Part shown: positions 44,027 through 55,694 of the stretch, piece by piece
Layout: every line of letters starts with the position of its first letter
Numbering within the stretch: position 1 is the stretch's first letter
Assembly: GCF_023065955.2 (NCBI RefSeq)
Contig: NW_026622908.1
Location: 46,969,367 to 47,033,366, forward strand
Origin: Ursus arctos
Lineage: Eukaryota; Chordata; Mammalia; Carnivora; Ursidae
Direction of reading: 5' to 3'
Length of the DNA: 64,000 nucleotides
The notes under the pieces: model-generated
The model's input: the letters and a program-made list of their open reading frames with translations, nothing else
What the model was told of the DNA's origin: nothing
Databases searched by the model: none
Translations under genes and position numbers: made by a program

Positions 44027-44602
44027 GTGAAGCTAAAGGAACGAGATCCGCCTGACAGCACCACTGTCAGAAATGAGCAGCCCCCGCGGCCACCGTCACC
44101 CCCCGCCTGGCAACTTCATCTCCGTGGCCACCCTGCCGTGGCCAGGCGACCACCGGCCGCCACGCCCCCAAGCCCCTCACCCTTCTCCTCTTCTTCCTTT
44201 TCTCTGTTCTCTCATTTCCTTTCTTTGCTTTCCTTTCTGCTCGGGACGCTCGAAGCCGCCGTGACTCTGTCTCCCCGTCCCTCCTGAACTCAATTTGCAC
44301 TAAGTCGTCTGCACTGGTTCGGAGTTGCGGGCCTGGACTCGAGTCCCCAAGCGAGCGTGCAAGCAAACTGCTGAGTGTGTCTGGCCTCTGCGGCCCGCCC
44401 GCGCCCGGCACCCGCCTGCCACCCACCTCTGGGGGTGCCCGGGTGCAGCCGAATGTGTGAGGCCCAGCCCCCCTTGCCTAGTCCGGGAGCTCCTAACAGC
44501 GAGCAGACCTTGAAGCAATTCCACGCAGAGCCCTCGCTCCGTGCCCCTCCCCCCAGGGCTTCACAGAAGCCTTGGACTATCAATAAACACAGTTACAGCA
44601 AC
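44027..44602 (+). ncRNA. H19: H19 exon 5 (terminal)
   Basis: About 576 bases (human about 560). Acceptor CTCTCTACAG|GTGAAGC. It includes a pyrimidine-rich stretch (44170-44240), AATTTGCACTAAGTCGTCTG and the 3' end AATAAACACAGTTACAGCA. The cleavage site is placed by comparison with human. Confidence 0.93.
44582..44587 (+). terminator. H19: H19 polyadenylation signal AATAAA
   Basis: AATAAA followed by CACAGTTACAGCAA, the same context as human H19; cleavage is expected about 15-20 bases later, with GT/T-rich words following near 44617-44630. Confidence 0.93.
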
Positions 44603-45930
44603 TCGTCTCAGGGACTCTGGGGTCCGAGCTCTTTGCCTGGGGTGGGGCGCGCCTCGGGCTGGGGGGCGCACGGGATGGGGGACGTGAAAAAGACATATGG
44701 GAACGGCGTGGGGGAGCACCAAGCATGGGAAGGGCGAAAGGTGGGGAGGGGCACGGGGACAGAGGGGAGTCACAGGGCGGGGAGGGGCACAGGGAGGAGG
44801 TGAGGTGAGGCACACAGAAGGGGAGGGGGCATGGGGCTGCACATAAGTCAGGAAGCCTATGGCCTAGGGCCCAGGAGGAATCTCGGGGGTGGGGGTGGGG
44901 GTGGGGTGGATGAGGAGGGGTGGGCAGAGAAGGGCATACGACCTGTGGGGTGGGGTGACAGAGGGAGGGACACATGGGGTGAGGCCCAGGGAGGGGTCTG
45001 TGGGGCCAGGGCCCCTTCAGGGAGGGGTGGGGTGGTGGGGGTGGCCAAGGGAGTTCTCAGCAATGGGAGAGAAGCCAGGCAGCACGGAGGCTCCCTCAGC
45101 TCCGTCCTGCTGCACTAAGTGGTTCAGGGTCTCCCTGAGCCCCCACGCCAGACCCCTGGTCTAGGGGATCTGTTTGCAGAATCATGCTAGGGGAGTGGGC
45201 TTGCCATGCGGGAGGGCCGTGCAGCCCAGGCCACTCTCTTCCACAGAGTTCCGCTGCCCCAGGGAGTGGGGGGCAAGGAGGTTGAGGCAGCAGAGAAGGG
45301 GAGAGGGGGAGGGGACGTAGGTGAAGGACAAGTGAGGGGACATGTCCTGCTGGTGTCTGGTCTGGGGTTTGTGCCGGGCTTGCCAGTGCGGCCCCCAGGA
45401 GCTTGTGGTTGTGGTCCCCATCGGAGACAGAGCTGGGGCGGGGACCCCAGGCTGATGGCCCTCAGCCTCTGGTGGTGCAGACGCTGGGAGCGCGAGGCAG
45501 TAGCTTTGGGAAATGAGGCTGGGGTCCCTAGCCCCTTCCCTGACCAGCTGACAAAGACCAGATGGCGAAGGGCCGAGAACCCCACCTCTGCGCCGGGCCT
45601 TTCCTGGGCCGCCCTGACTCTGGGCCCACAGCGCCAAGCCGCCCCCACAAGCTCCCCGCCACAGACTCCCCCTGCCCTCCGGTGTCTGGAACCACCGCCC
45701 CCCCACCAGACTGGCACTGGGGACCAAGAGTGGGGCCCTCGGGACTTCTGCTGCCACACCGGGCGGGTGGACGCCGGGAAGCAAGGTGGACGGCAGGCCT
45801 TGCGTGGGGCCCGCTGGGTCTCCCAAGCACCTCCATCATCACCCGGAGGCGCCCGGAGCTATGGGCTGCTGCTGCGTCCCTCTCCAGGCCCCCTGGCCCG
45901 GGAGATGAAGGAGCCCGTCCCTGAGGTGTT
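44603..45930. other. H19 downstream flank, G+C-rich
   Basis: No gene or interspersed repeat is recognised. The + strand is strongly G-rich from 44630 to 45060, with GGGGTGGGGGTGGGG tracts near 44890. These explain the long minus-strand open frames rich in proline. Confidence 0.5.
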
Positions 45931-45934
45931 GAGT

Positions 45935-46000
45935 GAGGTCTGTAAATGGCCATTATTATAAACGCCCATCTCTGCTGCAGCTCCATTCACCTGGGCCAGC
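45935..46000. promoter_or_regulatory. Candidate conserved element (GGCCATTATTATAAACGCC)
   Basis: A short A+T-rich island, TGTAAATGGCCATTATTATAA then CGCCCATCTCTGCTGCAGC. It lies about 4 kb past the H19 start. CCATTATTATAA contains a YY1-type CCAT core and an A+T-rich homeobox-like tract. Function is inferred. Confidence 0.35.
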
Positions 46001-46689
46001 TTCCTGGGGTGGTGGGGGGGACAGTGGTGTGGCCATGCAGGTGGCTGCAGCCGCCCTGGGGTTGGGAGAAGGCAGAGGGATACCCTGGGGACCACGGGAA
46101 TCGTGGGCCCCAGGAAAGGGTGGGCCATTGTTTGAGCCCCCAAAGTCAGTGCGGCCAATGCCTGGGTATTGTGGTCTTCTGTCACCCCTGCGTGAGTCAC
46201 AACCACACTTCCACCCTGACCTGGGGCCCAGAGGCCTACTTGGGAACGGAGTGCATCTGGTCTGGAATGCGGGAGGGTGGGGACGCCCCTTTCCACACCC
46301 ACCTGGGGGAGAATGCCTGGGGCCCCTAGTGCTGGGACCTGCCTCTGCCCCCCAGGGCTGCCCACGTCTGTGCCCCCTTGTCCCCTCTGAAGGCACAGGG
46401 CTGGGGTCACCCTGGGCCTGCCCTTCATTTTCTCTGCTCTGGGGCTGGCTCCGGGCCTGCACGACCAGGAGGGAACAGCATGCGGGGAGGGCCCTGGGGC
46501 CGGAGAGTGCAGGAGAGGTGAGAGGCAGCCTGTCCTCTGTCCCCGTGGGCTGGCCCAAAGCAGCTGGGGCAGGAGCCCCAGGCCAAGGCTCTGCAAACAG
46601 GTCGTGAGCCCCCGCCTTGCTCAGGGACTGGGAAAACAGAGGTGGCAGCCCCCGCCCTGACGAGCCCCTCCATGGAGCAGGGACAGCCA

Positions 46690-46740
46690 GGTTGGAATGT
46701 GTTTACCTTTGGCCCAACCCGATTTCCTGCTTTTTAGAGA
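46690..46740. promoter_or_regulatory. Candidate endodermal enhancer core (FOXA and HNF4-like sites)
   Basis: GGAATGTGTTTACCTTTGGCCC holds a perfect forkhead core TGTTTAC (46700-46706) joined to CCTTTGGCCC, an HNF4/NR2F-like site. It lies about 4.8 kb past the H19 start. Mouse H19 has two endoderm enhancers roughly 7-9 kb downstream of the start, so a liver-type site cluster here fits. Direct equivalence is not shown. Confidence 0.45.
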
Positions 46741-46744
46741 AGGG

Positions 46745-49700
46745 GCTCCAGAGGCTGTCAGACAGGCTCCTGGCGCCCCCACCACCCAGAGGCGCTTTCA
46801 AAATGCCCCTGCACTGAGTTAAGTGTCTCCAGCAAACAGGGGCTTGGATTTCACTCCCCCCTTCCCCACACGGGCTCTGTGGGGGTGGGGGCCCAGCAAA
46901 GGTGCGGGGGAGGTCTGGGGAAGACTGAGCCCAGGGCTTTGGCCGGCCCTCCACCCCAACCCCGCTAGAGGCCCTCAGGAAACGAAACTGGGGGAGGGGG
47001 TCTTCAACCTGGACTCTCCCCCAGTGGAGCAAATCATCCAGCTTCCAGGGAACACTACTCAGTAAGAGGGTGTCCCTGCAGACCCCCCATCCCCGTGTCC
47101 ACAGGCACATGTCCGTGTGTCTGTACGTCTCCCGTGGCCCACGTGGCCCTGCATGCGTGGGCTCAGGCAGCCAGCTGCATGCTCCTGGGCTGTGTGTGTC
47201 CACAGCCCTGTGGCTGTAAGGGAGCCTCTGCCTGGGGCGCTGAAGGCATGGGTGGGGGCCCTGTCCTCTTTGGGGCCCTCTGTGGGGTCTGCTGGATTTT
47301 GTGTGGCCCAGCCTCATGTGGGGGCCGGTGTCCCTGGAGGGTGGACATCTGAGCCCTGCTGTGTGTGTGTCCTGTGCCTCTGTGAAGCTTGTGTCTCCGC
47401 ACGGGTTTAATGACCCAAGAGCCCACTTTCAGGCAGGGATTACGGACAGCTGGGGGCGGGGTGGAGTCAAGACACTTGTCATACCACTGAATGGGGGCAG
47501 AAAAAATTCTAACAATACAAAGGAAATTAACTCTTGAACAGGCCTAACATGACATTTGGGGTCTCACTACAATACACCCTGGGAAGTCTAAAAGAAAAAA
47601 AAAACACAGGGGTTGGGCCCCTTGCTCCCACCCCAGGCTCTAGGGAAGACAAATGGTTTCCCTCTTCCCAGAGCGGAGGGGCAGGGGGCCCTGGCCGGAG
47701 GCCCCGCGTGGCCCTCACCACCAAGGGGGCCAGGAGGCTCAGCCACTGGTCGTGGCGGGGACCCAATCCGAAGGGTGTCCTGCCCGCTCTCTGCCAAGCT
47801 CCCGTTACCAGGGTCTGTGGGTGCGTATACCCCGAGAAGCCCCAGAGAGCCAAGCAGAGATGCTGTGACCCGCAAGAGGGGGATGGAAAGTTCTGGAAGG
47901 AGCGTGGCCAGCGTGGCCTCCCCCAAGGCTGTGGTCTCCACACTAGGCCGCCCCCACCTCTCCATCTCTCCCTCGCGGACTCTTTCCCTCCCTTCCCTGC
48001 ATCTCTCCCCAGCCTGCACCTGGTGACGCGACTGGCCCTTTTCCAGGGGTAAGGGGACCCCGCAGGGGCCCCTTCCTGGAAGCCCACCTGCAGGCCGGCT
48101 TGCTGGGAAGGGGCCTGCTCCTCGGCGGCCCCCAGCGCCCGAGCCACTTCCTGGAAGCGGTCACTGTGGATATTCTGCTCCTTGTCAGCACTGCCTGAAG
48201 AACCACACTGAGTCCCTTGTCCCCCTGGGGCCCGTGCTCCAGCACCGAACACCGGGCCAGGCACAGGCGGACAGCCAGGTCCTCGGGGGGCGGTGCGGGC
48301 CTGGGGCTGGACCAGTAAGCAGACATGGGTGCCAAGTGCAGGGGGGCCCCGTCCCTGCTTCTGCCCAGAGCTCGCACACACTAGCACGTGCCAAGGCCCC
48401 ACGGATGCCTGTCCCGCGGGGCCGGGAGGCGGCCGTGGGTGCAGAGCTGAGAAGGTGTGGGGGCACGGTGCAGACCCCCAGGGGTCCCACACTTTGCAGA
48501 AACCCATCTGCTGGGGTGGAGGGCTTGGCAGGAGGGCCTGAGTTGCTGGTGCCTGATGGGAAGGATGTGGGGGGTGGGGGCAAGAAGCCTGACAAAGCAT
48601 TTGCCTTGAGCCTCCTAGGAAGATAGGCCCCGAGGGGTTTGGGGGGGGGGTGACGGGTGGGCAGCAGTGTTGGGAGCGGGGTGGAGGAGGGGAAGGACTC
48701 TGTGGTCAGGGATGGGCGGGATAAGAACAGACAGTCAGAGGCCTGGGGCAAATGGCTACCGGGCCTGATGGAGCCCTGACATAGGGGCGCCCAGCCCAGG
48801 CCCCAGGTGAGGTGTGCACTGGAGGATCTCAGGTAGGGCTGTAGGCAGGGCTGGGGGCACAGATGCTCCCCGGAGTGGGCCCCCGTCTGGCCTTGGAGAG
48901 CCAGGATCACCAGGGGCCATGGAGGACAGAGGTATAGCTCTGGGGCTTAGGGGGGATGGGGGACAGGACCGTGGGGACCGCACGTCTGGGGGAGAGCACA
49001 GCCCAGGCACGATGCCTCCTCCCAGCCCTGCCCTCCCCTCCTGGCCCCTGCCTTTCACGTGCAGGCAGTGGGTTGGGTGGGACGTGCAGGAGACGGGGCC
49101 CAGGGGGAGAGCAGAGGCCCCTTGGGTTTATTCAGGTGGCTTTCAGCTCACACCCCGTGCGTGGCGGGGCCCACAGCACGAAGAGAAGCACACACAGAGC
49201 TCCCAACAGTGACATCACCCCTGTGTCAACAGTGTCCTTCGGGGTTTATGAAGCAGGACGGACCTGCTCGGCCTCCGCCCCGCGCCCCGCGCACCACCCC
49301 CGGCCCACACACTAGCCCACTGTTCTGGGGTCTGGGGCTGGAGGCCGTGCAATGGCGTCCTGGCACAGCCTGCTCCTCCATCCACCCCCAAGCCCCCCAC
49401 ATCCCTACCAGAAAGCATGTGGGGCCATGGGCCTGGCCTGTACCTCCTGGTCCCTCGGGGAGAGGCCTGGAGGCCCTGGGGCACAGGCCCGTGGCTTGGC
49501 CGTGGGGTGGAGGGCACAGCACAGTCTCTGGGATGGGTCTCAGGCTGAGCGCTGTGGAGGGGACACCAGTGGGTCCCTCCAAACATGGGCCAGCCCCCCA
49601 AGACCTCAGAAAAGCCAGAGGGGCTTCCCTTCCTGACCCCAGGCTCTGGCTGACTACCATCCTGGGACCATAGGCCACTGGTCAGAGGGTGGACGGCAAG

Positions 49701-51050
49701 ACCACCATGGTGACCCCTGCCCACCTAGCCCAATGGCACCCCTGGGAGCAGGGACATTCCCGCCAGGTCTCCTGGGGCCTCCTCCCGAGTTGGCCTGCCC
49801 CCTGAAGCCAGAACCCCACCAGCCCCCATCTCCAGGAGGGTGCTAGGGGGCCTGGGACACAGCCAAGGCAGGATGCAACCCCACATCCTTGCTCCCCACA
49901 AGTGCTACGCGTGATGGGGACGTAGGAGGGGTCTCTCTCCGCAGAGGGACCCCCGTGTCCAGCAGGCCAGAGAGAGCCTGGTGAGGCCGGGAGGCTGGAG
50001 GCCTGGGGCTGGGGACAGGCAGGACTTCGGGGTGGACAGCATGGGCTCCCCCACCCGCAACAGGGCCAGCTGGGGAACACGCTCCCTGCCACACCTCCAC
50101 ATGGCCCGCCGGTGGGGTGGAAGGGGTTCTTCTTTTCAGTTACTGTCCTTCCCTGGATCACAGACCCTTTCCAAGAGATTTCTGGGGCCCAGACTGGATG
50201 AGTCGGCTTAGAACAGCAAAGGAGGCCTGGCAGGGGGGTCTGCCGGCAGGAGGCGACCCCAGGGTGGCATGGCAATCGTCAGGGTGCTCTGGAGACCTTG
50301 GGTCCCTGTGCGCTGGAGGCTGGGGAGAGCGGGAGGGAGGGAAGGGGAGAAGGGGGAGGGGTCCGCTGCCCTTTGGCCTGTTTTTCGTTGCTAGCTTCCT
50401 GTTCATCGAGCTCTGTCACTGAGGAAGGGGGGTGACGAAGGAGGATCCCACCGCTCTGGGCCTCCCTGCCCTTGGCTGCCTGTGTCCTCCCCCCTCCCAC
50501 AGCCCTCTGGGGGCTGACCCCTTGCCCAGCCCCCGGACCCCAGCCTCTGCCTGTCTCTTCAGCCAATCCGCGGGCCCCCACGGGTGGTCCCACCCGTCAG
50601 AGCTGCTGCAGGTCAGCCCCAGCCCCCTGGGGCAGTGAACTTGCCCTCCTGGGGCCACAGGCCTGGAGCCTCCAGTCCCCGTTGCCCCCCACCCGAGGGT
50701 GAATGACCTCACCCTAGGACGTGGGGCAGAGGGCATGTGTGCCAAGAGTGGCCCCCAAGGGACACGTGGCTGTTTGCAGGTCGGGAGGTGGCAGAGATAA
50801 AGCCGCTGTTTTCCCAGTGGGCACAGAGCCAGGGGGGGCGAGGGGCGGCCCAGGGTCAAGGTCAGACCCGCTGCCTCAGGGTCCCCTACCAGGCCGTTTG
50901 TCCGCCCCCCCATCCCCTCGGCATGGAGTTCCGGGAGGAAGGGTGGGGGACAGTTGCGAGCCAGGCCCCCCGGTGCTCGGCAGCCCCTCTGGGACTGTGT
51001 GGTGGGCGGACAGACCCAGCAGCCCCCCTTCCTGAGAGGGTCCCGGAGTA
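46745..51050. other. H19 downstream flank
   Basis: No gene is supported. A+T-richer patches that may be regulatory lie at about 47470-47600, 49195-49260 (TGACATCACCCCTGTGTCAAC, GGTTTATGAAG) and 50135-50190. The remainder is G+C-rich without recognised repeats. Confidence 0.45.
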
Positions 51051-51054
51051 TTAG

Positions 51055-51265
51055 CCTCCCACATGTGGGATCCCGTCATGAGACAACCTCATTAAGGCCA
51101 AATTTCATGGGTCCTGTGATTTGGGTGGGCATGGCCCCTGCCAAAGGGGCTGGCAGCTGAAGACAGTTCACGGATGTCAGTGACAGGCGGAAAGAGGGTG
51201 GCAGGCAAGGGAGGGAGCCTGGAACAATAGGATTAAGGGCTTACATTATATGCATGTCACGGGCA
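51055..51265. promoter_or_regulatory. Candidate conserved element about 9.2 kb past H19 start
   Basis: CTCATTAAGGCCAAATTTCATGG, then GGAACAATAGGATTAAGGGC and TTACATTATATGCATGTCACG, then GGCAAACGC. Clustered SOX (ACAATAG), homeobox (GGATTAA) and forkhead-like (CAAAC) words in an A+T-rich island. The distance from the H19 start is similar to that of the mouse endoderm enhancers. Confidence 0.45.
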
Positions 51266-51269
51266 AACG

Positions 51270-54200
51270 CTTGTGGGGAGAAGGGTGGGGGGGCTGAGGG
51301 GGCTGGGTGGGAAGGGAAGGACATCTGGACGGGATCCGGAGGAAATGGGACTTCAGACGTCCCACGCCTGCCCACCCCGGGCCACCGTGGGCATGGTGGG
51401 GGCGGCCCGAGGGGCCCCCAGACTTCCTGTTCTGAGCTGGGTGCTGGGCCCGCCAAGCTGCTGGATACCACGTTCAGCCCTGCTGGGGTCTTCCCTGGGG
51501 TCGAGTAGGAAGAGGCTGGCTGGAGGGCCACAGGCCACCCAGCCCAGCGCAATCCCCCGGGTCAGGACGGGCCCCAGACCTCCCCGCTCCCCCACCATCC
51601 TTCATGGAGCTGTCACCCAAGAACGTGCTCCAGACGCTCACTCCTTCTGGCGTAGGCCCCACGCAGGCTCCAGGCTTCCCCCGGCCCTGACTTCCCCTGT
51701 GCACACCCTCGGTCCGTCTGCACACACTGGCCAGCGGTCCCCAATTCCTGCTGCCCCCACCACCCTGCTGTGCCCTCCTTTCTAGCCCGGCTCTGTTGCC
51801 GGGCACATAAGGAGGCACGCAGGCATGTCTGCGTCTGTTGTGACTTTTCCCAAAGACCCAGGTTGGCTCCGGGAGCCTCCTTGGCCACCCCGGCTGTGCT
51901 CACAGGGCATGTAGGAAAGGGTGCCCCCAGATCCAGCCAGCCAGCGCTCTGCGGGCTCTGCCCTGCTCAGGGGAAGGCGGCCAATCCGTCACGGCCAACA
52001 GCAAATGGCCCATCACTTCCAAGGTGGCAGAGGGTCTCCACGGATGGCCAGGGTTCCCATGACTCTGGGGGCAGGCGTGCATCTTGAGAGGACTTGTAAG
52101 CCCTGCCTCCCCCACCCCCCGGGGTCAAGCCACAGGGAGCAGTGGGGAGGGGCTGCACGGCTGCTTCCCCGAGAACCCTGCACGCAGAGAAAACAGAGAG
52201 GGGGTTGAAGGAAGGACAGACCTTCGGGGCTGCGTGGAAAGTCCTGGGCAGAGTGATTCCTCTGGAAAGACCTTCCAGCCGACCCTCGGCCCCGTGGGCC
52301 CAGCCCCTGGGAGACAGAGGCTGCCCACCTGCAGGCCAGTCTGGGTGCTGGTGCTTCCCTCTGCCCCTTGGCCCCGCGCCCCTGCCGTCCACCACACACA
52401 TATTCCCCCTGTTTTATTGGAACGTCGAGCCACCTACCGTCTGGGGAAGAGAGGGGACAGCCAGACCCCGGGGGGAGCGGCCATTTGGCCCAGCGTGAGT
52501 CCTCTATACCGCCTGGCTCTGGTCATTCCAGACTGGGGGTGCCCCAGGAGGTGCTGCCGGGTGACCCTGGGCCTGAAGGGGCGTGAGCGGGGCGCTCTGG
52601 CCTCCAGCTGCCAGGAGGCCCATGTGTTGTGACCTTGGGGTCCCCTCTAGGCAAGGAGGACTCAGAGAGACACCTCTCTAATAAAAGAGATGTCCTGGTG
52701 ACACCCATGGTCCCCTCAGCCACCAGTTTGCTCAGGGGCTCTGGGCACCTCGCCCAGATGGGCCTTCCTCCTCGGGACGACCCACGAGGGAGGAAGCGGA
52801 CGACGGTCCTGCAGCAGAGAGGTGGGGGGCATCCCCGAGTCACCGTGGGCGTGCATGGGCCCCCCAGGGCCCGGGTGCAGGTCCCGGCTCAGACCCTACA
52901 TGGCGACTGCCCCCTGCCTTCCTCTGTGTGTGCTTGTGTGTTGCGGGGGTGACTAGAGGCCCCCCCAAGGCCGAACAGCCCACCCTCCAGGGGGGTCGTG
53001 CACCAGCGAGAAGACAGCCCTGGAGTGTGAGGGTCAGACTATGGGGCAGGAGGAACTTTCTGGAAGGTGAAAGCCTTCCCCCGCTGAACCTGCAGAGGAG
53101 GGCCGTCCTCTCTGTCTACGCCCACCCCCCAGCCCAGGCAGAGAGGGGCCTCCTGTGTGGGCTCTGGGATGCACCCCCGGGGCAAAGTCCCGGGACACTG
53201 ACCTCCGAGCTCAAACAAGCTGGTGGGGCTGGGTCCCCCTGGGGGCCTGGGGGTCAGGGTCAGCACACAGCAAGTGGGGAAAAGGGCACTGTGCCTGCCC
53301 CTGGGGGGAGCAGGTGGCCTCTCACCGGCCTCACCGACTTCAAGTCAAGTCCTCCAAGCCGTGTTCAGCCTGAGGGTCACCTTGGTTGGGGGTGGGGGCT
53401 CCTCCTGCTGCCTGCCCACCCCCAGCGCAGGCCTGTCTTTACAGTATGGGGGTGCAGATGTTGGGCATGGGGACAGGGGTCGGGGGTCCCGTCGACACAT
53501 CCAGGAAGAGCCTTGCTCTCTGAGGGTGACCTGGCCCTTGAGGGCCTTCCAGGGACAGGGTGAGCAGGGGATGCTCGTGGAAGCCTGCCATCCCTTCCTT
53601 CTCGGCCGGGGGTTGGGGGGGGAACTCGTTCCCCGATTCCCATCCCCTGTGCAGGGGTGGGGGTGTCCTGCTGAGCCTTGGGCGAGGGGACAGGCAGAGG
53701 CAGGCACAGAGTCCAACGTACCCCGCCTCCAAGTGGCTCGGGGGCTACGGAATCCACCATAAAGCACGCTGCCCTGGGCACCTTCCCGGGTCGAGTCTGG
53801 CAGCAGGGGGGCGGGGGTGTGCCTCCAAGCCAGCCAGGCCTGGCCGGGGAAGAGCAGGGGCGTGTGGACCCGGTAGGGCAACGTCATCCCTGATTCTAGA
53901 CGCTTCTCAGGGCTCTGTGGGAGCTAGAAGCCTCAGGTTCTGCAGCTGCCTGGGAGCAGGGGTCCGTGGTCAGGTGGCCCCACAGTGGCCATGGGAGGCC
54001 CAGGCGCAGGGGACCCCTGGGAAGGGTGCAGCTGGGCTTTGTTCCAAGAGGAGAAAGGGCCCTGTTGCCTCAGCAGAGGCTGTAGGGGGCTGCCAGGGCC
54101 TGAGGCTACAAGAGGCCCTAGGATGCCCCAGAGCCTGCCAGTTCCAGAGCCCCCAGCCTGGGCCGGGGAGGGTGGGGCCCCTCATCCCCTTTCCTGCAAA

Positions 54201-54585
54201 GCAAAGAGCAGAGGTGGAAGGAGGAGGGGCCTTGGCCCCCCAGAGCCCCAGGCATGTAGGAACAATACCAGGGAGAGGTCAGGCCGGGAGCCCCTAGACA
54301 CCCCCAGACATCCACGGGGATGAGACCTAGCTGGAACTGGTACTGCCCTGGGGACAGGGCCACCTGCGGGAGGAAGGCCGCCTCCCAGGCCCGCTAGCTG
54401 GCCAGGCTGCGGTTTTCCACGACCTGGGGTGGCAACAGGGCTACCCAGCCTCCAGAGTCTCCGGCCCCGTGGCTGTGGTGCATCCCGCTGGGGAGGTCAG
54501 AGGCTGCTCTGGCTGGAAGCCCCCCGGCCACCTGGACTCCCAGGCGCTGCCTGCCCGCTGCTCCCTGGGGATCCAGGGCCAGCAG
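51270..54585. other. H19 downstream flank
   Basis: No gene or interspersed repeat recognised. Small A+T-richer patches at 52395-52440 (CCTGTTTTATTGGAACG) and 52670-52700 (CTCTAATAAAAGAGATG, with inverted arms CTCT...AGAG) are the only distinct marks. Confidence 0.45.
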
Positions 54586-54589
54586 AAAA

Positions 54590-54660
54590 GTGCCGGCGAC
54601 AGTGTTTATTTTCAAATGACATTTTTTAAGAAAAACAGCCTCCCCCAAATGCTTGACCCT
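54590..54660. promoter_or_regulatory. Candidate conserved element with forkhead site
   Basis: ACAGTGTTTATTTTCAAATG followed by ACATTTTTTAAGAAAAACAGCC. TGTTTATTT (54603-54611) is a forkhead consensus. Strong A+T contrast with its surroundings. Confidence 0.4.
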
Positions 54661-54664
54661 GAGT

Positions 54665-55555
54665 CTGGAATGTGGAGCTGCAAGCAGCTGTCCCCTCCCC
54701 AGACCCTTCACAGCTCCCTGGTTGTGGGCAGGGGGCCGGGGCGGGGGGAACCTGGGAGACACTGGCCCTACGTGGTCAGGACGTGCGTCCTGGATCTGGG
54801 CTCTGTTCCTGGTCTTGCTGTGTCCCCAGCAGGACGCTAACACCCCCCCCCCCGGCAGCCCCAGCAGGGACGGCTTGTCTTGGCCAGCTGGACCGGTCAC
54901 CCCTGCCTTAGAGTTCTTGGACATTTGCTCCCGTGTGGCTCCCACATGGCAGCCCCATGCTTCTGCTCCCACTATGCTCCCAGCCTGGGTCCACCTCGGC
55001 CTGTGGTCTGCCCGCTGCTTTCTCTGCCCTCCTCTGAGCCCCCACCCCCAGGAAACCCTCCAGGGATCTCAGCCGGTCGGCTCCTGGGGGGCAGCCGCCC
55101 ACAGGGAGGGTCCACGCCTTCCTGCCCACAGGCAGGGGCTGGATCAGTAGGTCCCCCTAGGGGGTCACTGGGGGAGCACCCCACTGCTTTCCAGCGCCTG
55201 TCCCCTGCCACGTGCCTGCCCTTACTCCTCTCTGTGGGACCCCCTACCCACAGCTTGGTGGCTGGTCAGCAGGCTGCCTGGGTGGCAGGAAGTCAGGGGG
55301 CAAGCTGAGGCTGGTCCTGGCTTGTCCTGCCCCTGCGGTGTCCCTGTCCCTGCTCTTCCCGGAGGAGGTCCTCCCGCGCCCACTGCCAGAAGACGTGCAG
55401 CGACACCCACCCTGGCCCTCTCCCTGGCCTGTTGGCCCCCTCGCTGCCCACGCACCTGGTGCCAGAGGGCCTCCCCTTCCCCCTCGGAGGGGACAGGCCC
55501 GGGGTCCCTGGCAGCCACCGCGAGGGGAGGAGGCGCCACCGCTCTGCCCCTGAAA
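54665..55555. other. H19 downstream flank
   Basis: No gene, repeat or distinct island recognised; a poly(C) run lies at about 54844-54853. Confidence 0.45.
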
Positions 55556-55559
55556 CCCC

Positions 55560-55690
55560 GGGGCTTCCTGTTTCGCAGCCCACAAAACACTAAAGGCCGG
55601 CAGGTCCTGGGACATCAAAGGCCCCGGGAAGCTCGTTGTATTGAATTAAGTGTAAAGGAGGCAGAGGCATGTGGCTTCCATTCCCCACAA
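55560..55690. promoter_or_regulatory. Candidate conserved element with TCF/LEF-like site
   Basis: CCACAAAACACTAAAGG, then ACATCAAAGG (TCF/LEF core CATCAAAGG, near 55612), then CTCGTTGTATTGAATTAAGTG. Ordered A+T-rich words in G+C-rich DNA suggest a constrained element. Confidence 0.4.
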
Positions 55691-55694
55691 TGAC

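Larger units (their letters stand above)
41908..44602 (+). ncRNA. H19: H19 imprinted long noncoding RNA, five exons
   Basis: H19 is a spliced, polyadenylated, maternally expressed RNA that is abundant in fetal endoderm and mesoderm. It acts as a growth-restraining transcript, as the host of miR-675 and as a binder of other regulators. Exons are 41908-43312, 43410-43539, 43620-43737, 43813-43941 and 44027-44602, about 2.36 kb spliced, close to the human length. Introns are 97, 80, 75 and 85 bases, all GT-AG. Landmarks shared with remembered human H19 include ATTCATCCCGGTCA in exon 1, AATTCATTTAGTAG, GAGCCTCGAGGGCTGGAGAG, the miR-675 hairpin, AAATGGTGCTACCCAGCTC at the exon 4 start and AATTTGCACTAAGTCGTCTG in exon 5. 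The ICR lies 1.1-3.6 kb upstream on the same strand. Exon order and splice sites are intact with no sign of decay. No conserved protein frame is present, as expected. Confidence 0.97.

Noticed and set aside
47527..48600. 357-codon minus-strand open frame downstream of H19
   Set aside because: No domain is recognised, overlapping frames occur on the + strand, and its composition follows G+C skew. It was also considered as an MRPL23 exon, but no MRPL23 protein motif was found.
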